Positions 18,401-27,084 are shown, counted from the stretch's first letter. The stretch: 57,549 nt of DNA from Agathobacter sp. (GCA_022769125.1 JALEKN010000063.1:1-57549); one strand, 5' to 3'. Made by a program: numbers and translations. Notes: generated by a model from the letters alone, not told the origin.

Positions 18401-19732
18401 CGTATCCGCTCTCTGCTGTCTGCGCTCCGTGTGAAGGAGAAGCAGCATGAAAAGCGCACTCTTCGCCCATCCAACTACGAACGTGTCATCTTCACAGAGG
18501 AGATGCGAGCTAACTACTCCATCATCTGCCCGCAGATGTCACCGATCCACTTTGACCTGCTGCTGCCTGCATTCCGCGCAGCCGGATATAATCTGGTCAT
18601 CCCGGATGTGCCTGCGCGCGAGTGTGTGGATGTCGGACTTAAGTTTGTAAATAATGACGCCTGCTATCCGTCCCTGATTGTCGTCGGGCAGATCATGAGT
18701 GCCGTCATGTCCGGAAAATACGATATGACAAAGACCGCGATCCTGATTTCACAGACCGGTGGTGGCTGCCGCGCGACCAACTATATTGGATTTATCCGCC
18801 GTGCCCTCATCAAAGCGGGCTATCCAGATGTTCCGGTTATTTCCATCAACATGGTAGGTCTTGAGAAGAACCCTGGCTTTACCTTCACGCCGAAGCTGAT
18901 CCAGCACGGTCTGTATGCGCTTGAGTTTGGCGATATCTTTATGCGCTGCCTCTATCGTATGCGCCCATATGAGAAGGTTCCAGGAAGTGCGAATGCACTG
19001 CATGAGAAGTGGAAAAAGCGCTGTATTGAATTTATTACACAGGATAAGTTCCTCTCCCACCGCAAGTACAAGAAGATGTGCCGCGAGATCATCCGCGACT
19101 TTGATAATCTTCCGACCACCGATGAGAAAAAGCCGCGTGTCGGCGTTGTCGGTGAGATCCTTGTCAAGTTCCTTCCTGCAGCCAACAACTATATTGTTGA
19201 TCTGCTTGAGTCCGAGGGTGCTGAAGCTGTTGTGCCAGATTTGACAGACTTTTTGCTGTACTGCTGTTACAACACGAATTTCAAGGCTGATTATCTCGGA
19301 GAGTCCGAGAAATCGCGCAGGATGAATAATCTTGCGATTAAATTCTTCGAGTGGATGAGAAGTGCTGCAAGAGATGAGTTGAAAAAGAGCAAGCACTTTG
19401 AGCCGACCGCTTACATACAGGATCTTGCCAAGTTAGCAGAGCCAATTGTGTCCTGCGGCAACCAGACCGGTGAAGGCTGGTTCTTAACCGGAGAGATGCT
19501 TGAACTGATCCATCAGGGAGCTTCCAACATTGTCTGTGCGCAGCCATTTGCATGTCTGCCGAACCACATTGTAGGAAAAGGCGTTATCAAGAAGATACGC
19601 CATGAGTTCCCTTCTGCAAATATCGTGGCGATTGATTATGATCCGGGTGCGTCCGAGGTCAATCAGTTAAACCGTATCAAGCTGATGCTCTCCACAGCTC
19701 AGAAGAATCTGAAAAAGGAAGCAAACCAGTAG
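15473..19732 (+). CDS. Giant 2-hydroxyacyl-CoA dehydratase activase/dehydratase-like fusion
   Basis: A 1419-residue protein. Two ASKHA ATPase activase modules come first: about 8-260 ([27 protein letters not shown]) and about 322-580 ([25 protein letters not shown]). The Cys in each glycine-rich loop matches the HgdC/BcrAD pattern that holds a [4Fe-4S] at the dimer interface. A Cys-rich CQGCTNHC (about 610) leads to a DUF2229 region (about 670-880), and the rest resembles HgdB-type dehydratase subunits. GGAGG precedes the ATG. Known activases energise radical dehydratases by ATP-driven electron transfer. These giant fusions are common in Clostridia but their substrate is not established. No dehydratase partner genes adjoin it. 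Confidence 0.9.
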   Translation: MQNQNLYKLGIDIGSTTVKVALLDMDNQLIFSDYERHYANIQETLSSLLQKAHDIVGDCTVTPMITGSGGLTLAKHLDVPFVQEVISVSTALSFYAPQTDVAIELGGEDAKIIYFEGGNVEQRMNGICAGGTGSFIDQMAALIQTDASGLNEYAKNYKAIYPIAARCGVFAKTDIQPLINEGATREDLSASIFQAVVNQTISGLACGKPIRGHVAFLGGPLHFLSELKAAFIRTLNLDDEHAITPDNSHLFAAIGSALNYKEDVTASLTDMISRLSAGIKMDFEVARLEPLFADQASYDAFTERHGNNHVETSDLSSYKGNCYLGIDAGSTTTKIALVSEDGKLLYSFYSNNNGSPLATAIRSIQEIYEKLPADAHIVHSCSTGYGEALLKAALMLDDGEVETVAHYYAAAFFDPKVDCILDIGGQDMKCIKIKNQTVDSVQLNEACSSGCGSFIETFAKSLNYSVQDFAKEALFAKHPIDLGTRCTVFMNSKVKQAQKEGASVADISAGLAYSVIKNALFKVIKLSDAKDLGENIVVQGGTFYNDAVLRSFEKIAGVHATRPDIAGIMGAFGAALIARERHEADYQTTMLSIEQINALSYTTKLARCQGCTNHCLLTINKFSDNRQYITGNRCERGLGKEKNKENIPNLFEYKNKRIFDYTPLSAEEAARGTVGIPRVLNMYENYPFWATFFTKLGFSVVLSPQSTRKIYELGIDSIPSESECYPAKLAHGHIAWLVHQNVDFIFYPAIPYERKEFPDANNHYNCPIVTSYSENIKNNVDEITNGNVRFYNPFMAFTSEETISKQLVACFGAPEFAIPEAEIRDAVSEAWKELEVTHLEMQKKGEEVLHYMEETGRRGIVLAGRPYHIDPEINHGIPELINSYGICVLTEDSVSHLGNLERPLIVMDQWMYHSRLYSAANYVKTRDDLDLIQLNSFGCGLDAVTTDCVSDILTGSGKIYSCLKIDEVNNLGAARIRIRSLLSALRVKEKQHEKRTLRPSNYERVIFTEEMRANYSIICPQMSPIHFDLLLPAFRAAGYNLVIPDVPARECVDVGLKFVNNDACYPSLIVVGQIMSAVMSGKYDMTKTAILISQTGGGCRATNYIGFIRRALIKAGYPDVPVISINMVGLEKNPGFTFTPKLIQHGLYALEFGDIFMRCLYRMRPYEKVPGSANALHEKWKKRCIEFITQDKFLSHRKYKKMCREIIRDFDNLPTTDEKKPRVGVVGEILVKFLPAANNYIVDLLESEGAEAVVPDLTDFLLYCCYNTNFKADYLGESEKSRRMNNLAIKFFEWMRSAARDELKKSKHFEPTAYIQDLAKLAEPIVSCGNQTGEGWFLTGEMLELIHQGASNIVCAQPFACLPNHIVGKGVIKKIRHEFPSANIVAIDYDPGASEVNQLNRIKLMLSTAQKNLKKEANQ

Positions 19733-19762
19733 TATTCATCAAAGTAATGATTTCAGACATAG

Positions 19763-19805
19763 CAAAAGCGCGAATGGCAATTCAACCATTCGCGCTTTTG
19801 TTTTT
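19763..19805 (+). terminator. Terminator after the activase fusion
   Basis: A 15-bp GC-rich stem (CAAAAGCGCGAATGG and complement), 8-base loop, then T5. It can also act for the convergent Fur-family gene. Confidence 0.9.
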
Positions 19806-19810
19806 AGGAA

Positions 19811-20266
19811 TTAAGAATCCATAGAGACACTAACAACCTTTTGAGTATTCAGATATCCGCAGTTTTTGAGTCCTTCAGAGATAACTTGATGCCACTCTCG
19901 TTCAGACAGTCTGCGTATCGTGTGATCGTCAAGTTCAATCTCACATGCTCCATCCGCTTTACAATTCGCCCCGCAGGATACGCGGTAGAGATTATTTCGC
20001 CGGATAGCGCCGATTTCTTCAAGCAGATTGATCATGCGATAGACAGTTGCAGCTCCAAGAGAAGGGTCTAAAGCAGATGCCTTGTAATAGATTTCCTTGC
20101 AGCTTGCACATTGCTCCAGCAGGATAATATCCAGCAGCAACTGACGCTGCTTTGTGATCCGATAGCCCTTTTTCCGCAACAGCTGAAGCACAATTGTCTT
20201 TTGCATCGTTGTTCTGTGGTAGTCGGTGACCGATTTATTCTGTTGTTCCCGCAACTGATTTTTCAT
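19811..20266 (-). CDS. Divergent Fur-family regulator
   Basis: A 151-residue protein with the Fur winged helix (about 35-100: GYRITKQRQLLLDII, ATVYRMINLLEEIGAIRR). The C-terminal half departs from the family. The usual HHDH metal-sensing stretch and C-x2-C zinc sites are missing. Instead there is a short segment with three cysteines (CGANCKADGAC) followed by ELDDHTIRRL. I place the start at the ATG at 20266, because GAGGTG precedes it by seven bases and the longer frame would overlap the upstream peptide gene. It ends the feoB-side cluster, so it is a candidate regulator of iron uptake. Direct metal sensing is doubtful; redox or thiol sensing is conceivable. Confidence 0.82.
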   Translation of the reverse strand: MKNQLREQQNKSVTDYHRTTMQKTIVLQLLRKKGYRITKQRQLLLDIILLEQCASCKEIYYKASALDPSLGAATVYRMINLLEEIGAIRRNNLYRVSCGANCKADGACEIELDDHTIRRLSEREWHQVISEGLKNCGYLNTQKVVSVSMDS

Positions 20267-20280
20267 ATGCACGCACCTCT

Positions 20281-20448
20281 TTAGCAACCGCCGCAGCCGC
20301 CGCCCAAATGACCTTTTTTGTACTTCCGACACTGACCTGCGGAAGGACACCCGATGCATCTTATGCCCTTTTTCTTTTCCTTTCGTATGTATACGATCGC
20401 TGCTGCCAAAATAGCAAGCACAGCTAACACTACAATCAGATTTTCCAT
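20281..20448 (-). CDS. FeoB-associated Cys-rich membrane peptide
   Basis: A 55-residue protein. One N-terminal membrane helix (about 2-20) is followed by a basic patch RKEKKKG and a cytosolic tail with Cys clusters: RCIGCPSAGQC and a terminal GGGCGGC. This is the layout of the FeoB-associated Cys-rich family, which may fill the place of FeoC. AAGGAG lies shortly before the ATG. It lies directly downstream of feoB (56-base gap) and upstream of the Fur-family gene (14-base gap). Confidence 0.85.
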   Translation of the reverse strand: MENLIVVLAVLAILAAAIVYIRKEKKKGIRCIGCPSAGQCRKYKKGHLGGGCGGC

Positions 20449-20504
20449 ATAGTCTCCTTCCCGGTCAATTTATTGGAACTAGTCAATATCTGCCCAATTA
20501 TATC

Positions 20505-22496
20505 TTACTTTAATGCGTACTCATCAGCAAACTTGCGGTTAGATCTTACAATAAGAACTACAAGAACAGCAACCATAGCAAGTACAGCGATAAGTCCAGG
20601 TACAAATCCATTACCAACAGATCCGGTTGTGATCAAAGTACCAATCTGGTATACCAGAAATCCTACGGTATATCCTGTGCAAAGCTGAAGTGCAATTCCT
20701 GCCCACAGCCATTTCTTACTCTGCATCTCGGAGTTCATAGCACCAAGTGCTGCGAAGCAAGGCGGTGTATAAAGGTTGAACATCAGGTATGCAAGTGCTG
20801 CGACCTTGGTAAGTGCCATTGCGCTGGCAACAACATTTCCGTCTCCGACAAGTGCAAGCTCATCGGTATCGATGAATGCGCTAAGTCCATAACATACTGC
20901 AAGAGTACCTACTACGTTCTCTTTTGCAATAAATCCGGTAACTGCTGCTGCTGCAAGCTGCCAAGCTACAACACCACAGATTGGGAATAACAGGTAAGCA
21001 ACCGGATGAGCGATGCTTGCAAGGATGGATGTTCCCTCCATGCCTTCCTCGACAACCTGGAACTGCCAGTTGAAGGACTGCATGATCTGTACGATGGTGT
21101 TACATACAAGGATGATAGTACCAGCCTTGATGATGTATGCTTTACCACGCTCTAACATGGAAAGTGCAGCTCTCTTAAGACTTGGAGCCTTATACTCTGG
21201 AAGCTCGATGATGAAGAATGACTTTCTGTATTTGTAACCGGTAACTGCCTTAATGATCAATGCCCCAAGTAAGATAAGAAGAATACCTACAAAGTACATA
21301 AGCGGTCCAACCCATGCAGAATCCGGGAAAAAAGCTCCTACGAACAATGCAATAACCGGAAGCTTTGCACCACATGGCATAAATGTGGTCAGCATAGCTG
21401 TGGTTCTCTTCTCTCTCTCGTTACGGATGGTACGGCATGCCATGATACCAGGGATTCCACATCCGGTTCCGATGATCATAGGAATAACAGATTTTCCAGA
21501 AAGACCAACACGCTTGAAGATTGGATCAAGAACTACGGTAGCTCTTGCCATGTATCCGCAATCCTCTAAGAGTGCGATCAGGAAGTACAGTACCATAACC
21601 AGCGGAAGGAATCCGACAACGGCACCTACACCACCGATGATACCATCAACAAGGAGTGACTGTAAGAATGGATTTGCATTCTCTACAAGGCCTGCAACCC
21701 ACTCCTGGAAAGTCTCAATCCATCCTGTCAGCCAATCTGCGATCCATGTACCAACCGTTGACTGTGAAATATAGAATACGAGGAACATGATCAATGCGAA
21801 GATTGGGATACCTACCCAAGGGTTTGTAAGAACTGCATCAATCTTATCCTGTCCGTTCTTTTCCTTTGTAAGGACTTTACGCTTTTCAACCTGGCTTACG
21901 ATTCCCTTTACGAAATCGAAACGCTTTCTATCAGCCTCTTCTACGGCTTCCTTACTATGTAAATCGACATTGCCCTGAACGTATGGAGCTTTCTGTCCTT
22001 TCCCCTTTAAGGATGCTGCAGTCTCAACAATCTCCTTGAGTCCGCCTGCCGCAGTAGATACGGTCTTTACAACCGGGCAGCCCAGCTTCTGGGAAAGAAG
22101 TTCTACATTGATCTCGGTATCTTTCTTCTCGTTGATATCACTCTTATTCAAAGCTACGACAACCGGAATCTCAAGTTCAAGAAGCTGTGTGGTAAGGAAT
22201 AAGCTTCGGCTTAAGTTGGTTGCATCTACGATGTTGATGATCGCATCCGGATTTTCATTCTTTACATATCCGCTGGTGATGCTCTCCTCTGACGTAAATG
22301 GGGACATTGAATATGCTCCCGGCAGATCGACTGCGATCAGTTCTTCCTTTCCATCGTAATAAGCCTTCTTGATCAGGCTCTCCTTCTTCTCAACGGTAAC
22401 GCCGGCCCAGTTTCCGACCTTTTCGTTTCTTCCGGTCAGTGCATTGTACATGGTCGTCTTTCCACTATTCGGATTTCCCGTTAATGCAATTCTCAT
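20505..22496 (-). CDS. feoB: Ferrous iron transporter FeoB
   Basis: A 663-residue Fe(II) permease. The N-terminal G domain has GNPNSGKTT (7-15), DLPGAYS and NKSD. The membrane part carries the two gate repeats with CGYMARATVVLD, GTGCGIPGIMACRT and CGAKLPV. It is shorter than the E. coli protein (773 residues), as is usual in Clostridia. GAGGAGG precedes the ATG. Its own palindromic operator lies 45 bases upstream and a weak terminator separates it from feoA, so it can be transcribed apart from feoA. Confidence 0.97.
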   Translation of the reverse strand: MRIALTGNPNSGKTTMYNALTGRNEKVGNWAGVTVEKKESLIKKAYYDGKEELIAVDLPGAYSMSPFTSEESITSGYVKNENPDAIINIVDATNLSRSLFLTTQLLELEIPVVVALNKSDINEKKDTEINVELLSQKLGCPVVKTVSTAAGGLKEIVETAASLKGKGQKAPYVQGNVDLHSKEAVEEADRKRFDFVKGIVSQVEKRKVLTKEKNGQDKIDAVLTNPWVGIPIFALIMFLVFYISQSTVGTWIADWLTGWIETFQEWVAGLVENANPFLQSLLVDGIIGGVGAVVGFLPLVMVLYFLIALLEDCGYMARATVVLDPIFKRVGLSGKSVIPMIIGTGCGIPGIMACRTIRNEREKRTTAMLTTFMPCGAKLPVIALFVGAFFPDSAWVGPLMYFVGILLILLGALIIKAVTGYKYRKSFFIIELPEYKAPSLKRAALSMLERGKAYIIKAGTIILVCNTIVQIMQSFNWQFQVVEEGMEGTSILASIAHPVAYLLFPICGVVAWQLAAAAVTGFIAKENVVGTLAVCYGLSAFIDTDELALVGDGNVVASAMALTKVAALAYLMFNLYTPPCFAALGAMNSEMQSKKWLWAGIALQLCTGYTVGFLVYQIGTLITTGSVGNGFVPGLIAVLAMVAVLVVLIVRSNRKFADEYALK

Positions 22497-22540
22497 GACG
22501 AATCCTCCTCATTTTATTAATTTCGTTAAGGGTAACCACA

Positions 22541-22556
22541 GTTAGCATTTTCTAAC
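22541..22556. promoter_or_regulatory. Palindromic operator upstream of feoB
   Basis: GTTAGCATTTTCTAAC, a 16-bp site of form GTTAG-N6-CTAAC, centred about 52 bases before the feoB ATG. The same palindrome precedes feoA and the HMA fusion gene. A related partial palindrome, GTTAAGGGTAAC, lies at 22524-22535 between this site and the start codon. Probable metal-responsive repressor site. Confidence 0.7.
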
Positions 22557-22566
22557 CATTGGCCAT

Positions 22567-22593
22567 AAAAAAAAGTGAATGAATCACTTTTTT
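22567..22593 (-). terminator. Weak terminator between feoA and feoB
   Basis: An AT-rich stem AAAAGTGA-N5-TCACTTTT followed by more T on the minus strand, overlapping the feoA stop. It may only partly block readthrough into feoB. Confidence 0.6.
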
Positions 22594-22804
22594 ATATTGA
22601 AATAGCTTTCGCTAATTCAGTATCAATGTTGTATCTGGCATCCTTGATTGCAACTACGCAGCCACCTTTGATATGTGAGATAACCGTGATTGGCTCTCCC
22701 GGATAGCAGCCGAGTGAAAATAAGAATGCTTCCATCTCATCGTCGTCTGTAACGAGTTCTTTAATGATGTATTCAACACCAGCCGTTGCTTCCGCTAAAC
22801 TCAT
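22592..22804 (-). CDS. feoA: FeoA-family protein
   Basis: A 70-residue SH3-like protein that modulates FeoB. Typical features are the LGCYPGEPITVISH turn, GGCVVAIKDARYNIDTELAKAI. A GTG three codons upstream is in frame; GGAAGGTG six bases before the ATG at 22804 favours the shorter start MSLAEATAG. It has its own -10 (TATAAT at 22883-22878) and operator 46 bases upstream. Confidence 0.92.
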   Translation of the reverse strand: MSLAEATAGVEYIIKELVTDDDEMEAFLFSLGCYPGEPITVISHIKGGCVVAIKDARYNIDTELAKAISI

Positions 22805-22849
22805 ACGTTTCACCTTCCGTTTCTATTTATTTCAGAAATAAGCCTTTGA

Positions 22850-22865
22850 GTTAGCTTTTTCTAAC
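22850..22865. promoter_or_regulatory. Palindromic operator upstream of feoA
   Basis: GTTAGCTTTTTCTAAC, identical in form to the site before feoB. It starts 12 bases downstream of a TATAAT on the minus strand (22883-22878), so it covers the expected transcription start, the classic position for a repressor. Confidence 0.75.
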
Positions 22866-22934
22866 CATGCATAGTCTATTATAACTTTTATCAGTTTTCA
22901 ATACTTTTTCTCAATAATTTTTTATTTTTTTCCA

Positions 22935-23285
22935 TCATATTCCGGCTTCTTTTTCCAGCCGCCGTTTTTCCTTTTTTGTCTCCACAACATGTGATATTGC
23001 AGCCACCGGATGATGGAACACCATCCGCGGTCCCGCAAAACGCATCACCTGCCGGATCTGCTCTCTCATGTCCTTCTTGTAACAATGTACCCTGCAGTTG
23101 GAGCAAAAAGTCTTTGTCGCCATGAACGGGCATTTGTCGCTGCGTTCCCTCGCGTATGCATCCAGCGCCGCACATTCGCTGCACAGCCCACCCTTTGCAT
23201 GGTGTTTCTTCTTACAGTAAAGTGCGATCATCTGTGATACCAGTGCCTTCTCCCTTTCTCGCTTAAACGATATATCTTTTGGCAT
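22935..23285 (-). CDS. YgbA-family (nitrous oxide-stimulated promoter) protein
   Basis: A 116-residue protein of the YgbA_NO family. It has a Cys-rich core, GGLCSECAALDAYARERSDKC and CPFMATKTFCSNC, followed by HCYKKDMREQIRQVMRFAGPRM. The many cysteines suggest metal or cluster binding. YgbA of enterobacteria lies in the NsrR regulon and helps recovery from nitrosative stress. The ATG overlaps the stop of the ABC gene upstream by one base. Its place between the ABC pair and feoA ties nitrosative stress or iron-sulfur damage to iron uptake here. Confidence 0.88.
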   Translation of the reverse strand: MPKDISFKREREKALVSQMIALYCKKKHHAKGGLCSECAALDAYARERSDKCPFMATKTFCSNCRVHCYKKDMREQIRQVMRFAGPRMVFHHPVAAISHVVETKKEKRRLEKEAGI

Positions 23286-24943
23286 CAGCTTACTCTCCCA
23301 TGTTCTACAGAATAAATCTTGTCGGCGATCCGCATGGTGGACAGCCGGTGGGAAACCAGCACCACTGTCCGGTTCTCTTTTTCCTCCCGAAGCGATTTTA
23401 AGATTACCGCCTCATTGAGACTGTCCAGATTACTTGTCGGTTCGTCTAAGAGCATCAAGTCAGCATCATGTAAAAATGCTCTCGCCAATCCAAGCCGTTG
23501 GCGCTCCCCGCCGGATAAAGTATCTCCCAGCTCACCTACTGGCGTATCATAGCCTTCCGGAAGCTTTTCAATCCATTCATGGATGGATGCTTTTTTGCAG
23601 GCCTGTACAAGTTCTTCGTCTGTTGCATTCCACTTTGCGACACGCAGGTTATTTTGAATGCTGTCATGGAACAGATGGGTTTCCTGCGTTACAAAACTCT
23701 CCATATCGCGCAAATTCTGCGTGTTGATCAACTCTACATCCGTATCGGAGATCCGGATACTTCCCTTGTCGGTCTTCCAGAAGCGCATAAACAGCTTTAG
23801 CAATGTAGACTTTCCGCTACCACTTCTCCCCGCAATACCAACCACGGCTCCCTTTGGAATGTCGACAGAGACATTCTGCAAGATAGTCTCCTGTCCATAA
23901 GAAAATGTTACATTCTGTGCCTGTGCTCCGCCAAACGTCACAGGTGGATGTCCTGTGATTTCCTCTGCCACCGGATTCTCATCCAAAATATCCAGCACAC
24001 GATTGGCAGCAGCAAAGGTATTCTGCAGGGTACTTCCTAAATTTGCAAGAGCTACGACCGGACCATACGAGCTCATAAGCGCGATAACTGCAAACAGCAT
24101 TGCCGAAAATCCAATCTGTCCGCTGTTGTTCAATAGCGCAGCCACCAAAAGCATCACTAGGTCAAACACTAGGATTGTCGTGTTGGTAACCGCCTGATTT
24201 TTGCCTGCCGTATATTTCAGATTCCGTTCTTCCTCCGACATTGCTGCAGTTTTTTCGTTCATTGCCGCCAGCCGTTTTTCTCCCTGCCCATATTGCAGGA
24301 TCTCTCCCAATCCACGCAGGCTGTCGAGTACAAAGCCGGAAAGCTCCCCGGACTTTTTACGGAAACGCATGCCGTCATCGCCACCACAGCTTGCGATCCA
24401 TAGCGGAATGCAGACACCTACCGCAAGGTATGCCGTCAGTGCGATCACACCTAAGATCCAATGGAAATGTCCGATATAGATGCACATGATTCCGGAAAAG
24501 ATCGCTGCAATTGCGATTGGAGAGATTGTATGTGCATAGAACACCTCCAAAAGCTCAATATCCGAGGTGATCACAGCGATCAGATCTCCCTTGTCCTTGC
24601 CCTCCAGCTTTGCCGGACAAAGACGTCTTAACGCCCCGAATACCTTGTCGCGGATCAGTGCCAGAAGCTTGAACGCAATAAAGTGATTGCAGGACTGCTC
24701 CGCATAGCGCAAAAAGCCACGGGCAATGGCGAACACGCACACAATGATAAACAATGCATACAGTGGAAGCGTATCCGCTATTCCTGCAACATTTGCCGCG
24801 GCATATCCGCTGCAGATCGTGATAAAAGCTGCAGCGAGATTGCCGAGGATTCCCATGAAGATTGCAAGCAGCATATATCCCGTAAGGGGCTTTACCAGTA
24901 CGAGCAAACGGGCTGCGATCTCAAATCCACTTCTCTTTTTCAT
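23285..24943 (-). CDS. ABC exporter-fold half-transporter (CydC-like)
   Basis: A 552-residue fusion of a six-helix membrane domain (about 1-310) and an ATPase. Walker A is GRSGSGKST, the signature LSGGERQRLGLA, Walker B LMLLDEPTS and the switch VSHR. It overlaps the partner half-transporter by four bases (ATGA), so the two should form a heterodimer. CydDC of E. coli exports thiols and affects haem assembly, but no cytochrome bd gene is nearby. The location in an iron locus raises the alternative of an exporter-fold importer such as the siderophore systems IrtAB and YbtPQ. Substrate not readable from sequence. Confidence 0.88.
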   Translation of the reverse strand: MKKRSGFEIAARLLVLVKPLTGYMLLAIFMGILGNLAAAFITICSGYAAANVAGIADTLPLYALFIIVCVFAIARGFLRYAEQSCNHFIAFKLLALIRDKVFGALRRLCPAKLEGKDKGDLIAVITSDIELLEVFYAHTISPIAIAAIFSGIMCIYIGHFHWILGVIALTAYLAVGVCIPLWIASCGGDDGMRFRKKSGELSGFVLDSLRGLGEILQYGQGEKRLAAMNEKTAAMSEEERNLKYTAGKNQAVTNTTILVFDLVMLLVAALLNNSGQIGFSAMLFAVIALMSSYGPVVALANLGSTLQNTFAAANRVLDILDENPVAEEITGHPPVTFGGAQAQNVTFSYGQETILQNVSVDIPKGAVVGIAGRSGSGKSTLLKLFMRFWKTDKGSIRISDTDVELINTQNLRDMESFVTQETHLFHDSIQNNLRVAKWNATDEELVQACKKASIHEWIEKLPEGYDTPVGELGDTLSGGERQRLGLARAFLHDADLMLLDEPTSNLDSLNEAVILKSLREEKENRTVVLVSHRLSTMRIADKIYSVEHGRVS

Positions 24944-26679
24944 GCGGTCTGCTCCTTCCTCTTATAATTCTCAAGTTCCTGCTGTTTGTCCCAGAGCTGT
25001 CTATACACGCCATTCTGCTCTAACAGAATTTCCTGCGTGCCATATTCTGCGACCACACCCTTGTCCATGACATAGATTCTGTCTGCGCCGGTCACGTTTG
25101 CCAGACGGTGTGAGATCAGGATCACAGTCTTTGTCTTTGCAAGTGCGCGGATCTGCGCCATGATGTCATCCTCACTCTCCACATCAATGTTGGAGGTTGC
25201 CTCATCAAAGATGTACACTGGGCTGTCATGCAGCAGCGCTCGTGCGAGCGAAAGTCTCTGACACTGTCCGCCAGACAAATTGGACGCACGCTCCGTAAGT
25301 GTCGTCTCAAGCCCGCTCTCCTCCCGCAGGAAGTCTGCAAGCTTTACTTTTTCAAGAGCCTCCCACATCTGTTCCTCGGTCGTATTTGGCGCACCCATAC
25401 AAAGATTATCCCTTACCGTACCCTTGAACAGATAATTTTGGTGGCTTACATAGGTAATATTTTTCATAAGGCTTTGTTCTTTGATCTGTCCAAGTTCTAT
25501 TCCGCCGATCGTCACAGAGCCTGTATAGTCCTTATTTTTCCCTGTAAGAATCGATGCGATGGTGGACTTTCCGCAGCCAGATTCCCCGACAATCGCGACA
25601 AAGCTGCCGCATGGAATGCTGATATCAATTCCGCGCAGAATCTCACGCTCCTTATCATAAGAAAAGTGAAGAGCTTTGCAAAGGATCTCACACGTACCGG
25701 TAAGTTCCTTTTCACCCTGCTCTTTCTCCGGCAGATCAAGCAGAGCAAAAATCTTATCGCTCGCCGCCATGCCGTTCATCGCAATATGAAAATACGAGCC
25801 AAGCAGCCGCATCGGGATGAAGAAATCTGCGGATATCAGAATGATAAAAAGGCACTCGGAAAACGTGATATTTCCGCTCCTATATTGGGTTACAGACAGG
25901 ATCACTCCAAGCGCAGCCCCGCCGTAAGCGATCAGGTCCATGATTGTAATGGAGTTAAGCTGCATGGTAAGCACCTTCATGGTGATCTTGCGGAACTTTT
26001 CCGATTGCTCGTTCATCTCCTGATGCTTTTGGGCATCTGTCTGATAGATCTTTAGCGTTGTAAGCCCCTGCAGATTCTCCAAAAAGGTATCGCCCAATGC
26101 AGTATATTGTCCCCAATACTTTGCCAGAAGTTTTTTTGCCCAGCGTTGTACCATAACAATAGTCACCGGAATCAGCGGTACACATAGAAACAATACCAAT
26201 GCACACGGCACATTCACAAAGCACAGCACAACAAACAGCGTAAGCGGTGCAAGCATCGCATAGAAAAACTGTGGCAGATATGCCCCAAAATAGGTTTCTA
26301 ACTGCTCTACACCTTCCACTGCGACCTGTACGATCTCTGAAGTGTTGATCTGTTCTCTATGTGAATTTCCAATACGAAGCAGTTTGTCATAGATTTTCTC
26401 CCGAAGTGTCTGTTTGACCGCCTTGGATGAAAGATAGCTCATCCGGCTGCTCCCCATCGTGCACACAAATCTTGTCAGAATTGCTATCGCACATACAAGC
26501 AGCGTACGCACTATAAAGGATACGCCCACTTTCTCCGTCAGCAGTCTGCCAAGCAATGAAGTGATTGCTGCCATCATTGTGATATTCGCTGCCAGTGCTC
26601 CCCATTGGCATAGGACATTTCCCGCAATGTACTTCTTGCTCCCGCTTACTGTTTTGATCAGTCTCGTGTTTATCATCAT
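24940..26679 (-). CDS. ABC exporter-fold half-transporter (CydD-like)
   Basis: A 579-residue partner of the downstream half-transporter. The membrane domain spans about 15-310; the ATPase has GESGCGKST, LSGGQCQRLSLA, VYIFDEATS and ISHR. In this half the motifs look intact, as in the other half. AGGAAC is upstream of MMINTRLIK. It begins 15 bases after the HMA fusion gene, so the operator at 27069 should control HMA fusion, both ABC genes and the YgbA gene as one unit. Confidence 0.88.
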   Translation of the reverse strand: MMINTRLIKTVSGSKKYIAGNVLCQWGALAANITMMAAITSLLGRLLTEKVGVSFIVRTLLVCAIAILTRFVCTMGSSRMSYLSSKAVKQTLREKIYDKLLRIGNSHREQINTSEIVQVAVEGVEQLETYFGAYLPQFFYAMLAPLTLFVVLCFVNVPCALVLFLCVPLIPVTIVMVQRWAKKLLAKYWGQYTALGDTFLENLQGLTTLKIYQTDAQKHQEMNEQSEKFRKITMKVLTMQLNSITIMDLIAYGGAALGVILSVTQYRSGNITFSECLFIILISADFFIPMRLLGSYFHIAMNGMAASDKIFALLDLPEKEQGEKELTGTCEILCKALHFSYDKEREILRGIDISIPCGSFVAIVGESGCGKSTIASILTGKNKDYTGSVTIGGIELGQIKEQSLMKNITYVSHQNYLFKGTVRDNLCMGAPNTTEEQMWEALEKVKLADFLREESGLETTLTERASNLSGGQCQRLSLARALLHDSPVYIFDEATSNIDVESEDDIMAQIRALAKTKTVILISHRLANVTGADRIYVMDKGVVAEYGTQEILLEQNGVYRQLWDKQQELENYKRKEQTA

Positions 26680-26694
26680 GGTGGTTTTGTTCCT

Positions 26695-27048
26695 TTATGA
26701 AATACTTTCTACCTTATAACCTGCACGCTCGATTGCAGCGCGAATCTCATCATCACTTACTTCAATCTCCATGGAAACAATTGCTGTTTTCTTTTTCAGA
26801 TTTACCCTTGCGGACACTCCTGCAAGTTCATTCAAGCTGCTTTCTACACGGCTTCTGCAATGTTCGCAGGTCATGCCTTCCACGATGACCGTTCTCTGCC
26901 TTATTACATGATCCAGCTTCTTCGGCTTTATCTTGACATCCGGGCCTCCGCCGCAGCAGCCGCCCTCACCCTTAAAATGTTTAATGGTAGCACGGATTCC
27001 AAACAGCATCATCACAATCAGAACGCCAATAATAATTACATTTGCCAT
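26695..27048 (-). CDS. FeoB-associated-type membrane peptide fused to HMA metal-binding domain
   Basis: A 117-residue protein. The first 35 residues look like a FeoB-associated Cys-rich peptide: one membrane helix (VIIIGVLIVMMLFGI) then GEGGCCGGG. A short basic linker leads to a heavy-metal-associated domain (about 50-117) with the GMTCEHC metal-binding loop and the ferredoxin-like pattern of CopZ/MerP. This would tether a soft-metal chaperone to the membrane. It heads the ABC/YgbA operon, 21 bases behind a GTTAG-N6-CTAAC palindrome. The metal could be copper, zinc or iron; the motif favours Cu(I), the context iron. Confidence 0.85.
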   Translation of the reverse strand: MANVIIIGVLIVMMLFGIRATIKHFKGEGGCCGGGPDVKIKPKKLDHVIRQRTVIVEGMTCEHCRSRVESSLNELAGVSARVNLKKKTAIVSMEIEVSDDEIRAAIERAGYKVESIS

Positions 27049-27068
27049 ATATACTCATCCTTCTTTCA

Positions 27069-27084
27069 GTTAGTTTTTGCTAAC
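27069..27084. promoter_or_regulatory. Palindromic operator upstream of the HMA fusion operon
   Basis: GTTAGTTTTTGCTAAC, third copy of the GTTAG-N6-CTAAC site, 21 bases before the start codon. No clear promoter boxes could be assigned next to it. Confidence 0.7.

Noticed and set aside
22891-23184. 97-codon Cys-containing frame overlapping the YgbA gene
   Set aside because: It is the same stretch read in another frame; the YgbA frame has the family signature and a coupled start.
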